Origin: Cadophora sp. MPI-SDFR-AT-0126
Lineage: Eukaryota; Ascomycota; Leotiomycetes; Helotiales; Ploettnerulaceae
Assembly (NCBI GenBank): GCA_020747065.1
Contig: JAGMVK010000008.1
Location: 2,666,001 to 2,730,000 of the forward strand
Length of the DNA: 64,000 nucleotides
Reading direction: 5' to 3'
In this document: one piece after another, positions 55,612-64,000 of the stretch
How the letters are laid out: each line of letters begins with the position of its first letter
How positions within the stretch are numbered: position 1 is the stretch's first letter
Translations under genes and position numbers: made by a program
The notes under the pieces: generated by a model
What the model was told of the DNA's origin: nothing
What the model saw: the letters and a program-made list of their open reading frames with translations, nothing else
Database searches by the model: none

Positions 55612-56863
55612 ATGACACTCATAATGACCGTAAGCCACCCCATCCATCTTCTCCCTCAACTATCTCTATCAGAAACCTAACAAACCCCCAGACTCAACCC
55701 CTCGCAACCTGCTCCAGCTCCCTAGTCGACATCCTCATCCTCGGCGCCGGCTGGACATCAACTTTCCTCATCCCTCTGCTAAAGGCCCAAAACATCACCT
55801 ACGCAGCAACCACCACATCAGGCCGAGACGGGACTCTCAAATTCAAATTCTCACTCCCCAAAACTGACAACAATGGCCAAGAACTCGAGCCCGATCTCAG
55901 CCAATACGACGCCCTGCCAACTGCGAAAACAATCCTCATTACGTTCCCGCTTCGTGGAGCCGAGGAGACGGAATTCCTCGTGACTTCGTACCTGAAAACA
56001 CATCCACAATCCTCAGACTCCTCATCTACCTCTGAGACTGGTTTCGGCAGCTCGAATGACAGCAAACCCAAGCACCACTACCAATTCATCCAACTCGGCA
56101 GCACCGGAATCTGGACCATCCCCTCCCAACCCACCTGGCTTACCCGGCACAGCGCCTACAACACCTCCGACTCTCGCGCTCAAGCCGAAGACGCGCTCCT
56201 CGTATGTACCTTTCATTGCCTCCCTATCTCTTTCCCCACCAAATCCTCACCCCCCTCCCCCAACAAGAAGTCCAAATTTCACAGCGCTGACTCTTTGCTC
56301 CCGTCAGTCCCTCGGCGGCTGCGTCCTCAACCTCGCTGGTCTCTGGGGCGGACAGCGCAACCCGAGGAACTGGATTGACCGCGTCGCGTCTACTAAGGAC
56401 ATGCTTGCGGGCAAGAGGAGCTTGCATTTAATTCATGGGCTGGATGTTGCGAGGGGTATTGTCGCTGTGCATGGGAAGTGGGATGAGGCTGCGGCTCAGA
56501 GATTCGTACGTCCTTCATCTCTCTCCTCCCTCCCCCCTCGCTCCCCAACAAAATTAAAAAATAAAAATGCTAATATCTATCGTTCGGGTTGAGCAGATGC
56601 TAACCGACCTCACGGTCTACGACTGGTGGTCTCTCATCCTCGGCTTCGCCGGCGAACTCGACGTCGAGAACGGAGATGCAAAAAGAGCGGGGAAACAGGT
56701 AAACTGGATTGGGGAGTTGATGGCTGAGCAGGATGTCAGGGCTTTGCCGAGGGATATGGAGACGTTAGGACGGTGTTATGATACGAGGGAGTTTTGGAGT
56801 ACGTTTGGGATTATGCCGACAAAGAGTAGGGTGTCGAGTGCTGTTGTTGGGGGGCAGTATTGA
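55612..56863 (+). CDS. NAD(P)-binding epimerase/reductase-like protein
   Basis: Exons 55612-55629, 55692-56201, 56308-56505 and 56597-56863 join to 330 residues. A tiny first exon encodes MTLIMT. Then LVDILILGAGWTSTFLIPLL shows the Rossmann opening strand and a glycine-rich turn (GAGWTSTF). TILITFPLRG, HHYQFIQLGSTGIW and the catalytic-like region with SAYNTSDSRAQAEDALL follow. Later parts, GGCVLNLAGLWGGQRNPRNW and LHLIHGLDVARGIVAVHGKW, match extended SDR/YeeZ-like nucleoside-sugar epimerase folds. No canonical YxxxK is evident; S-A-Y-N-x-S takes its usual place, so enzymatic activity is not certain. There is no signal or membrane segment, so it is probably cytosolic. Confidence 0.75.
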
Positions 56864-57036
56864 GTGAGTGGAGGTGAGGTGGAAGGATGTATAATGTATT
56901 CAATGGGAGTGGAAAAACCTTAGAGTAGTTTTTGAGTTGTTTGCTTATAGCTTCAGACATTGCTCGCCTTGTGTCATGAGTCTTGACAAGGCTGAAAGTG
57001 AAGATTCTGGTTCTTCGTCTCCAATTAAGGAACGCG

Positions 57037-59085
57037 TTACACCAAAGTCCGCCTCCACATTGCCTCCTCCTCCTCAATCGCCTTCTTCATATTATCTCTC
57101 ATCTTAAACCCATGTCCCTCCCCCTTAAAAACAACCATCTGAACATCCGCCCCCTTCCCCTTCAAAATCCTCTCCATCTCCGCAGACTGTTCCAAAGGTA
57201 CAACCCTATCGATATCCCCCTGCAACAGCAGCAGCGGACTCTCAATTCGATCCGCATGCAGACACGGACTGCGCTCAAACAATATCTTCTCTTTCTCCTC
57301 GTCACTTGCGGCCTCGGGGAATACGAGAGCAATGCCGTAGTGTGATTCGAATTTGTGCGGGTCGTCTTCAAACAGTGCTTTGAGGTTCCCGATTCCGAAG
57401 TGGGAGACGCCTGCGGCGAAGAAGGTGGGGTAGCTGCACAAAGCTTGGATAGTGGTATAGCCTCCCGAACTCTGACCGGAGATTCCGACTTTGGTGCCGT
57501 CGATGAGGTTCTGGGAGGCGAGGTATTCCACGCACGAGATCGTATCTTCGACATCTTTGACGCCCCAGTAGTGATCGAGCTGTGCTCGGTAATCCCGGCC
57601 GTAGCCTGTTGAGCCCGCATAATTAGGGTAGCAATATGCGTAGCCTCGAGAGGTGAAATATTGGGCTTTGATGGAGAGGCCGGGTGAGACGTGGCTTGTT
57701 GGACCGCCATGGCTGAAGACGATGAGAGGTGGTTTGGATCCTGCTGGGGCTTCGAAATCGGGATTCTGGGGTGGAATGAAGACTGCGTGGGAGGGTGTGC
57801 CGATGTCACCGTGGGTGCGGGGGAACGTAATCGTTTGTGCTTGGGAGAAGATCTCGGTTGGCAGAGGCACGTTGATTGATGTTTTAAGGAGTTTCTTCTC
57901 CGCTGGTTTGGTGATGTCGATCAGATACAAGGCTGCAGGTGCCGTCAAAGTAGCGCCAATGACCACGAATTCAGTATCAGAGACTCTGCTCATAGCACAC
58001 TGGTCGATGGTGTTGAGGCCGGTTGGCAGCTCCTGAATCGATTTCTTGGCCAAGTCGTATTTAAGAAGGCCGTTCGTTGCATCTCTGTTATACGTGACGA
58101 CCACTGTATTCACATCCATCGACAAGTAAGTGCATCTGGTACAGATCAGCAAGACACACCAACTCGGCAGGCGAGAACTTACGAGCCAAGGCCAAACTCT
58201 CGGCAACCCATTTCGGCATCCTCGTATCCTTCGAAACGAAGGTACTCAGTCTCCCCAGACTTCGGGTCATACCGATACATCTGCCAGAATCCAGTCCGAT
58301 CACTGGCAAACAGCAAAGTGTTGTCAACATGCCATTTTGGCATGGAGACGCTCTCCTCGCGAGCCTTCCCCGCGATCCTGATTCCCTTTCCAAGCTTCCC
58401 ATTCTCCCAATCAGCGACATGGACTTCAGCTCCTGTCCAAGGCATATCAGGATGACTCCACTGCAACCAAGACAATTTCTTCCCATCAGGACTGAACTTT
58501 GCTTGGGAGTAGAAATCCGCTCCTTGCACGACGATCTCAGCTTTCTTGGTCTTGCAATCAATGACTACCAAAGTGTTGACAGCATCGATAAGTAGAGGCG
58601 CAGTGTGATCTTCCTGTATAGAAACGATGATGTTAGTGTCAGTGGGATGGACGTCGAAATTGGCGTATCTCAATTTCGGATCGCCAGCCAAGATTTCAGA
58701 CACTACTCCTGTGGGTGAGAGTGAGAAGACACCATTCGTGTTGGCATCCGTAAAGATCAAATTTCCATCGGGAGACAACGTCGCTGCTGCGCCGCCATAT
58801 TCATGGACTCTGCTTCTTGCGTTGTACTGCTCTGGCAGGATATCGATGCTCTGGTCGTTTTTGACCTCCACGATGACTTGGCGGCCTTTCTCGGCTGGAC
58901 GGCCTTCGACCAGGTAGATTGACTTGGTCTTTGGCTGCGAGAGTCAGCATTCTGTTGATGAAGTACCATGGCGAGGAGCTCACGTTTGCGTAGACTTCGG
59001 CGAATACTAGGCTGCTTCCTGAGACGATGTCTGTGGTAATGGGACTTTCCCACGTGCCGTAGGGCGCGATCTTCTTGGATGTCAT
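57037..59085 (-). CDS. S9 family prolyl-oligopeptidase-type peptidase
   Basis: Exons 58984-59085, 58183-58934 and 57037-58135 (minus) join to 650 residues. The N-terminal half is a beta-propeller made of repeats such as ARSRVHEYGGAAATLSPDG, FDVHPTDTNIIVSI, AKFSPDGKKLSWLQWSHPD and VSMPKWHVDNTLLFASDRTG. The C-terminal alpha/beta-hydrolase has LIVFSHGGPTSH, YAGSTGYGRDYRAQL, GISGQSSGGYTTI with nucleophile Ser507, LLLQGDIDRVVP with Asp594 and KGEGHGFKMRD with His626. This is the layout of acylaminoacyl-peptidase/dipeptidyl-peptidase-like S9 enzymes that cut short peptides. No signal peptide is seen at ATG 59085 (MTSKKIAPYGTW), so it is cytosolic. Length and triad are intact. The gene that follows on its 3' side is convergent and ends 173 bases away. 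Confidence 0.92.
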
Positions 59086-59691
59086 GTTGGTCTGAGCCCG
59101 TTGATTACTGGTTGAGCTGTAGGAGTGCCTGCGAATTAAATTGAAAATGTATTCAGTACTTGGGCAGCGTTTACCCCGAGGTCGTTGTGGTGATAGTAGC
59201 TGTAAGGCGGCAGCATGGTAGTGCTGACATTGATACAGCTTCTGTGGAGGGGCACAAGCCAAGTAATAACCCCACCTTCCTAAATAGGAATGTGGCTTTA
59301 GGCGGACATGATGGAGAAGCATTCCAGTGACGGGAGGTTGAGGATATACTCCCATGCTTCATGTGAATTGTCGAGTGAAGTCAACAAGACGGAGTGCATT
59401 TGAGTAAGAGGAGGACCCTGCGCATCCTGGCAGATGAAATTGTGCATGCGAAATTACACCACGTGATTCAACATATCTGTCAAGCTTCTCTTGCAAGTCT
59501 ACCTGGATTATGCTAGGAGTGAAGGTGATTATCTGGCTATAACATAGAAGCATACGAGGCATGTTGAGTTTAACGATGAATCCTGCTAGTATGGACACCA
59601 CCAAATGAGACCAAGACCCGAGATAACTTGGATTCTGCAACATTCAAATAGAGATCACAAACTATCTAAAACGTAAATTGACAACAGCAGT
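59086..59691. other. Spacer between the peptidase and the RBR ligase gene
   Basis: Promoter of the peptidase gene and 3' flank of the RBR gene. Minus ORFs at 59171-59362 and 59359-59643 have no motif. Confidence 0.4.
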
Positions 59692-61265
59692 CTAACGGCG
59701 TCGAATACAACCCCACGAATGATGTGGATAATCCTGCAAACAATGCCAACAAAACTGTTTCCCGCACAAACCTGTTACACACCGTTAGCTCTCAATTCTC
59801 CTCGATCTCAGCCTTAACCCAAAGAATCAGCTTACAAGTCATGTGCTGGCATCCCCCATTCTTATTGATATACCTCTGACATCCCGGACACCTCTTCGCA
59901 ATCCTCTTCATAGTCTTCTCGCTCTTCTTATCCACTAGATCCGCGCCAGCCTTGACCCTCGTATCATACTCCTCGCAGTTCTCGCCTGAATGCCATGGTA
60001 TGTTATGATGCGCACACGAAACGAAGCCGCAGGCGCTGCAGACGGAGATGGGTTGCACGGTGGACGAATCTGGGTGTTCTTGTCCGAATGTGCAGTTGCG
60101 TCCGAGACACCAGCGGAAGTTGGGTACGTCGTTTTCGAGGGCGCGTCGGGTGCTGAGGTTGTCGTATCTGGTGCTTGTTAGTGTATCATCTTCAAGGAGA
60201 TGTGAGATCGGTTTACTTCTCGAATATTTCTCGAGGTGCAAATTCGGCTACATCATTATGCTTCAGCTGGACATTGCACGTCGGACACCTAATATCGTCC
60301 CAGATATTGCTTTCGAAAGCCGAGACAATGGTCTGTACTAAACACGAATTGCAGCATGTGGTAGCTTCATGCTCGCAGTCTGACGTTGGAGCTCTGGTGG
60401 GAAAGTCGGCCATAGTTTTCCCCTCCAAGCAAACTTGACATTCGACCATCCCCGGGAGATCTGTTGCCGGACCAGCAAGTGCTTGTGTTGATGGCGCAGG
60501 CAGGTGAGCCCGCGGCGGTGGTTTGATATCGCCAGCTCCAGGCATATATCCCGAAGGAACCATTTCCACCGGTCTTTGAATACACCTAACTTTGCCATTC
60601 CATTGCTCTAGTTGAAGACCACGAGCATTTGCAATGGGGAGCCTCATGAGCTTCCTCTCCTCACGAAGAATCTTGATATCCTCAGCCCAATGTGGAATCT
60701 GACATATAGTCCACCATGTACCCTTGAAGATGTAGAAAACGAGGGCACATGCAGCTGCAGCCGCTCCAATGCAGAGAAGTCCGAATATGATTGCGCAGAG
60801 TGCAATTAACACGCAGGTAGCGAACGCGAGTGGAATGCCGACAACGGTCATGCACATCCATTTCAAAACGATAGCCAGAGTATGCCATGAATGAATGAAG
60901 CCTTTCCAAGCTTCAGTGGCCATGTTTGCTATGATCGAGGTATGGTTCAGTGAAGTACCGATGTTCAGGTGAGGCTGTAGCTTGATCCTCGCCGAACGAT
61001 TCGCAAAATCATGGAATTTTTCCAACACTGAATTGAGAACGATGAACAGAAGAAGTGTAAGAGATATTTGAAACTCCTTTGTAACACCAACGATATCCCC
61101 ATATATACTCCCCGGAAGAGTGGGAGGGAATGAACGTGCAGTATTTGAGAGAGGCTTAGATATCGCTGCCACGTGAGAGGGCGTTCTCGACATATTCAGA
61201 CATCTTCTGCAAGCTTGCAATGGTCGGATACCTTTTCGTGGCTTTCCGGTTGGACGCAAAGCCAT
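59692..61265 (-). CDS. Membrane-anchored RBR-type E3 ubiquitin ligase
   Basis: Exons 60217-61265, 59836-60167 and 59692-59771 (minus) join to 486 residues. The last exon is only 80 nt and restores the end of RING2. The N-terminal half has hydrophobic helices at about 66-82 and 136-180 (VVGIPLAFATCVLIALCAII, GLLCIGAAAAACALVFYIF). RING1 spans residues 276-330: ECQVCLEG, DCEHEATTCCNSC and IRCPTCNVQL. The IBR has FRWCLGRNCTFGQEH, VCSACGFVSCAHHNIPWH and ENCEEY. RING2 has KRCPGCQRYINKNGGCQHMTC across the last intron into LCGKQFCWHCLQDYPHHSWG; the Cys of NGGCQHM is the expected catalytic thioester residue of RBR ligases. RBR enzymes accept ubiquitin from an E2 and then transfer it. A membrane-tethered form suggests work at ER, Golgi or endosome, which is inference. 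An E2 gene lies 20 kb away with no evident link. Confidence 0.88.
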
Positions 61266-61272
61266 CGGTCAA

Positions 61273-61904
61273 TTGATGGCTGCATGGAAGCAAGGCAGTC
61301 ACTTGAATACAGGCTCTGTATGGCTCACCGAAGGATCCTACTCAACCAGCACAGAACTCTCGTTCATGGTGAGGGTATCGAAGTACTGGATCATTGCCAA
61401 GCGATCTAGTTGACTTTATTGACTTCACCGAAGTGAACGAAGTCCTGAAAGGGAAGAGTCCTGTCCATCAAGTGTTGGTAGTCTACCTTCTTTGACTGCT
61501 GGAAATCTCAGCCTTATGCCACCGGGACTTTTGCACCTTGGTGCATGAACGCAACGGTAGAATTCGGCAATGTGATTACCTACCTCGCTGGCAGTTTAGT
61601 GGACCTGCACTCGCGATGGCAGCCATATGAGTCCTGCGAATCATCTGCACAGGACTTCCAATGAAGACATCAAGAGGATCAGGTGGGGGCTGTGTTGCTG
61701 AACCTGAACCACTGGGGAGAGGTTCTCAAGCTGTACGAGGAGGACATAACGCCGCCCGATAGAGAGTGTTGACATCGGCAATTGAGAAATCAGCAGGCTA
61801 GATCGTTATGCCGAGCCCTCAGTGCATATATTCGGACACTCGAAAGGCTCCTTCACGATCGCGTCGTCAAATCCAAAGGCAAATGGCGTACACTGGGAGA
61901 TTGA
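61273..61904 (+). pseudogene. Decayed gene of unknown family
   Basis: Protein-like pieces follow each other on the plus strand in changing frames: QLMAAWKQGSHLNTGSVWL, LVDFIDFTEVNEVLKGKSPV, then one frame from about 61482 to TGA 61902 with two internal stops (TGA 61662 and TGA 61770). That last frame reads STFFDCWKSQPYATGTFAPW, SLVDLHSRWQPYESC, LNLNHWGEVLKLYEEDITPP and CRALSAYIRTLERLLHD, which looks like an ordinary helical protein. At least two frameshifts and two stops would be needed to explain it. No family is recognised. Chance is possible because the stop-free pieces are only 36-60 codons. Confidence 0.35.
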
Positions 61905-62123
61905 GTGAGAAGCATCTGAAGATTGGTAGGTAATACAAAGTAATCGAGCAAGCAGGAACAGTGAGGCACAATTGAAGCCGTAAATTATGTTGATGTTATT
62001 GGGCGGAAATGATGTTGATCAAACTCGTCCTGGACGCGGGATTTGGCGTTGTCCCCCGCCTCGGTTGAGCTGTCCCAGCTGCGTCATTACGCGAGAAGCT
62101 TCAAAAATTTCCATCACCAAACA

Positions 62124-63539
62124 ATGTCCAACCTTCCAACCTCAAGTCTATCCACCACCACAGCATCGACGTCTTCCATCCTCCCTCTCGATGCCCTCTT
62201 CAATAACCCTCTCTTCGCCGGCGGGCTCGGTCTCGCAGGACTGGGGGCAGCAGCAGCAGTTGCCCGTCGAGGTGTGATCAGAGGGGCATCTCTTGTGAAA
62301 AAGCGCCTCCTCATGAATGTCGAGATCAGCAAACGAGACCCTTCATACCAATGGATCCTGGCATGGCTCAGTATACCACGTCCCCAAACAGGCTTTATCT
62401 CGTCCAGAATCACACGAATCCATGATTTCTCAATGAACACGATACAGAAAACGGCAGAGGATGGAGCTGCTTCGCACTCGAAAATGATGCTGCAGGCAGG
62501 GTATGGCAAATACATTATCAAGCACGGAAACGCATACATTGCTGTCAATCGCGAGAAAGCGACTACCTCGAATATGAGCACGGGAGAGCCACACGAAACC
62601 GTAACGTTAACGACGCTCTATGCGCACCGGCATGTTTTCGAGGATATCTTCGGGCAGGCGCATTATATGGCGATGTCGGCACAAGAGGGAAAAACAGTGA
62701 TGCATACTTGCCAGGGGACGGAATGGAGGCCATTTGGGGATCCGCGGAAGAAGCGGCCCCTGGATTCAGTTGTTCTGGACGTTGGGATCAAGGAGCGCAT
62801 TGTGGACGATGTGAAAGATTTCCTGGCTAGGCAGTCATGGTACGTCGATCGCGGAATACCATACAGGAGAGGATATCTTCTTTATGGACCACCAGGAAGT
62901 GGGAAGAGTTCTTTCATACAGGGTCTTGCTGGTGAATTGGACTTTGGTGTTGCCATCATCAATCTGAGCGAAAGGGGCATGACGGACGACAAGCTGGCAC
63001 ATCTCCTCACGAAACTGCCTCCAAAGACTTTGCTTTTGCTCGAAGACGCAGACTCAGCATTCAGGAATCGAAGACAGGTGGACGATGATGGATACTCAGG
63101 CGCTTCTGTTACGTTTTCTGGGCTGCTTAATGCATTGGATGGAGTGGCTGCTGGGGAGGAGAGAATAGCGTTCCTGACCACGAACCATATTGACCGACTA
63201 GATGAGGCTCTGATCCGGCCTGGGAGGGTTGATATGACGGTTCGAATCGGGGAGGCTTCGAGGCATCAAGCAGGAGAGATGTGGACTCGGTTTTACGGGG
63301 ATGTCGATACGGAAGGGAATGGGAAAGAAAGGTTCCTGCAAAAGCTGGAAGACCTAGGCTTGGTGTCAGATGCCTCTGGGCAAAAGAAGTCGCAGGTCCA
63401 TACAAGTACTGCTGCTATCCAGGGACTCTTCCTGTTCAACAAGGACAACATGGATGGAGCGATTGAAATGGCTGAGGGCCTGATACCACGGATCTATGAG
63501 CCGCAAGCATCTACGAACGGCGTCACAGTCTCAGCATAA
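62124..63539 (+). CDS. Bcs1-type mitochondrial AAA ATPase
   Basis: A single exon of 471 residues. The open frame extends upstream to 62043, but the first ATG is 62124 (MSNLPTSSLSTTTAS). The family is the Bcs1 chaperone that inserts the Rieske iron-sulfur protein into complex III in the inner mitochondrial membrane. Seen are a hydrophobic stretch at about 30-52 (NPLFAGGLGLAGLGAAAAVA), the Bcs1-specific middle domain (MNVEISKRDPSYQWILAWL and EWRPFGDPRKKRPLDSVVLD) and the AAA core. The core has Walker A YGPPGSGKSSF at about 254-264, Walker B LLLLEDADSAF at about 303-313, SGLLNALDGVAAGE, a sensor in FLTTNHIDRLD and the arginine finger in ALIRPGRVDM. It may be the true Bcs1 or one of its fungal paralogs; the first is more likely from the conserved N-terminus. 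Confidence 0.88.
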   Translation: MSNLPTSSLSTTTASTSSILPLDALFNNPLFAGGLGLAGLGAAAAVARRGVIRGASLVKKRLLMNVEISKRDPSYQWILAWLSIPRPQTGFISSRITRIHDFSMNTIQKTAEDGAASHSKMMLQAGYGKYIIKHGNAYIAVNREKATTSNMSTGEPHETVTLTTLYAHRHVFEDIFGQAHYMAMSAQEGKTVMHTCQGTEWRPFGDPRKKRPLDSVVLDVGIKERIVDDVKDFLARQSWYVDRGIPYRRGYLLYGPPGSGKSSFIQGLAGELDFGVAIINLSERGMTDDKLAHLLTKLPPKTLLLLEDADSAFRNRRQVDDDGYSGASVTFSGLLNALDGVAAGEERIAFLTTNHIDRLDEALIRPGRVDMTVRIGEASRHQAGEMWTRFYGDVDTEGNGKERFLQKLEDLGLVSDASGQKKSQVHTSTAAIQGLFLFNKDNMDGAIEMAEGLIPRIYEPQASTNGVTVSA

Positions 63540-64000
63540 TCTTTCATTTGCCTCGTTCATGGGCAATGTGCTAATTGACCACTTCATATGGCCAAGGGCC
63601 AACTGTAACATACTGTACGTTATCAAAGCCCATCCGGTTCGATGGGGCACAAGGACCCTGCTTCACATTTGAAGCTACTGTACCATAATACCCATGTACC
63701 AAGCCATTGTATACTTGCTGTGTAATTTGACACTTAGCAGCGTTCCCGCGACGTTTCCTGCTTGTCTTTGGTTTTTCAGGATTGTTTGTCAAGATGCGAT
63801 ATTAATTCATGATCCAAATAACCCCAGACACCCACTACTGGCGCAGCTACATTTATTGGTAGTGGGGCAGGATACTTGCTTGGCAGCTGAGCAGTCCTTC
63901 TACCTCCTTCAAACCATAACTTCAACATCTGACTATCCAACACCATGGCGGCACAGAAGCAGCAAGCATAATAGTCATCATGTATGGTGACCCGGCCTTT
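63540..64000. other. Right edge, no gene recognised
   Basis: 3' flank of the Bcs1-type gene. A plus ORF at 63694-63990 and a minus ORF at 63571-63792 have no motif. Confidence 0.4.

Noticed and set aside
57162..57809. 215-codon minus ORF
   Set aside because: Alternate frame of the peptidase catalytic exon, whose own frame has the complete Ser-Asp-His set.
62043..62123. N-terminal extension of the Bcs1-type protein
   Set aside because: The extended frame starts with TTG, not ATG; the family-like start is ATG 62124.

Overview
The window looks like nuclear DNA of a filamentous ascomycete (Pezizomycotina). Most genes carry short introns of about 45-70 nt with GTRAGT-type donors, CTRAC/CTAAT-type branch sites and YAG acceptors. 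The gene set is typical of that group: an afTMEM16-like anoctamin, a fungal STAND N-terminal domain, an NRPS-like A-T-R enzyme and an apple-domain secreted protein. A leotiomycete is my best guess from the style of the F-box and zinc-ribbon families, but this is inference. There is no virus, rRNA, convincing tRNA, CRISPR array or intact transposon.

Region by region: 1-182 is the 5' end of a STAND-like gene on the minus strand. 1211-7800 holds three tandem F-box/leucine-rich paralogs, all minus: one truncated, one with odd splice sites and one intact (557 aa). 8689-11865 holds a membrane-anchored cysteine-rich surface protein and a J-domain protein with a C-terminal zinc cluster. 12-16 kb is mostly empty apart from one small, possibly myristoylated ORF. 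16317-18617 is an anoctamin/TMEM16 scramblase gene that is well preserved but carries a frameshift and a nonsense codon. 20442-24758 holds a secreted cupin, an apple-domain protein with no visible ATG and an acyl-protein-thioesterase-like hydrolase. 25119-30836 is an array of small coiled-coil proteins, all minus, in two architectures and with decayed copies.

33-48 kb is a conserved housekeeping block: a multi-pass FAR-17a/AIG1-like membrane protein, the signal peptidase catalytic subunit Sec11, a ubiquitin-conjugating E2, a kinesin-6-like motor and a stand-alone NRPS-like adenylation-thiolation-reductase enzyme. 49.6-55.2 kb holds three plus-strand members of a small zinc-ribbon family, the last fused by splicing to a large membrane protein. 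55.6-63.5 kb holds an NAD(P)-binding protein, an S9 prolyl-oligopeptidase-type peptidase, a membrane-anchored RBR ubiquitin ligase, a gene remnant and a Bcs1-type AAA ATPase.

The genes do not form one pathway. The recurring theme is local duplication followed by decay: F-box genes, coiled-coil genes and zinc-ribbon genes each form a tandem group, and several loci carry stops or frameshifts. Exon coordinates are hand-derived from splice consensus, open frame and paralog comparison. Multi-exon models were checked so that exon lengths sum to a multiple of three, but none is supported by transcripts.
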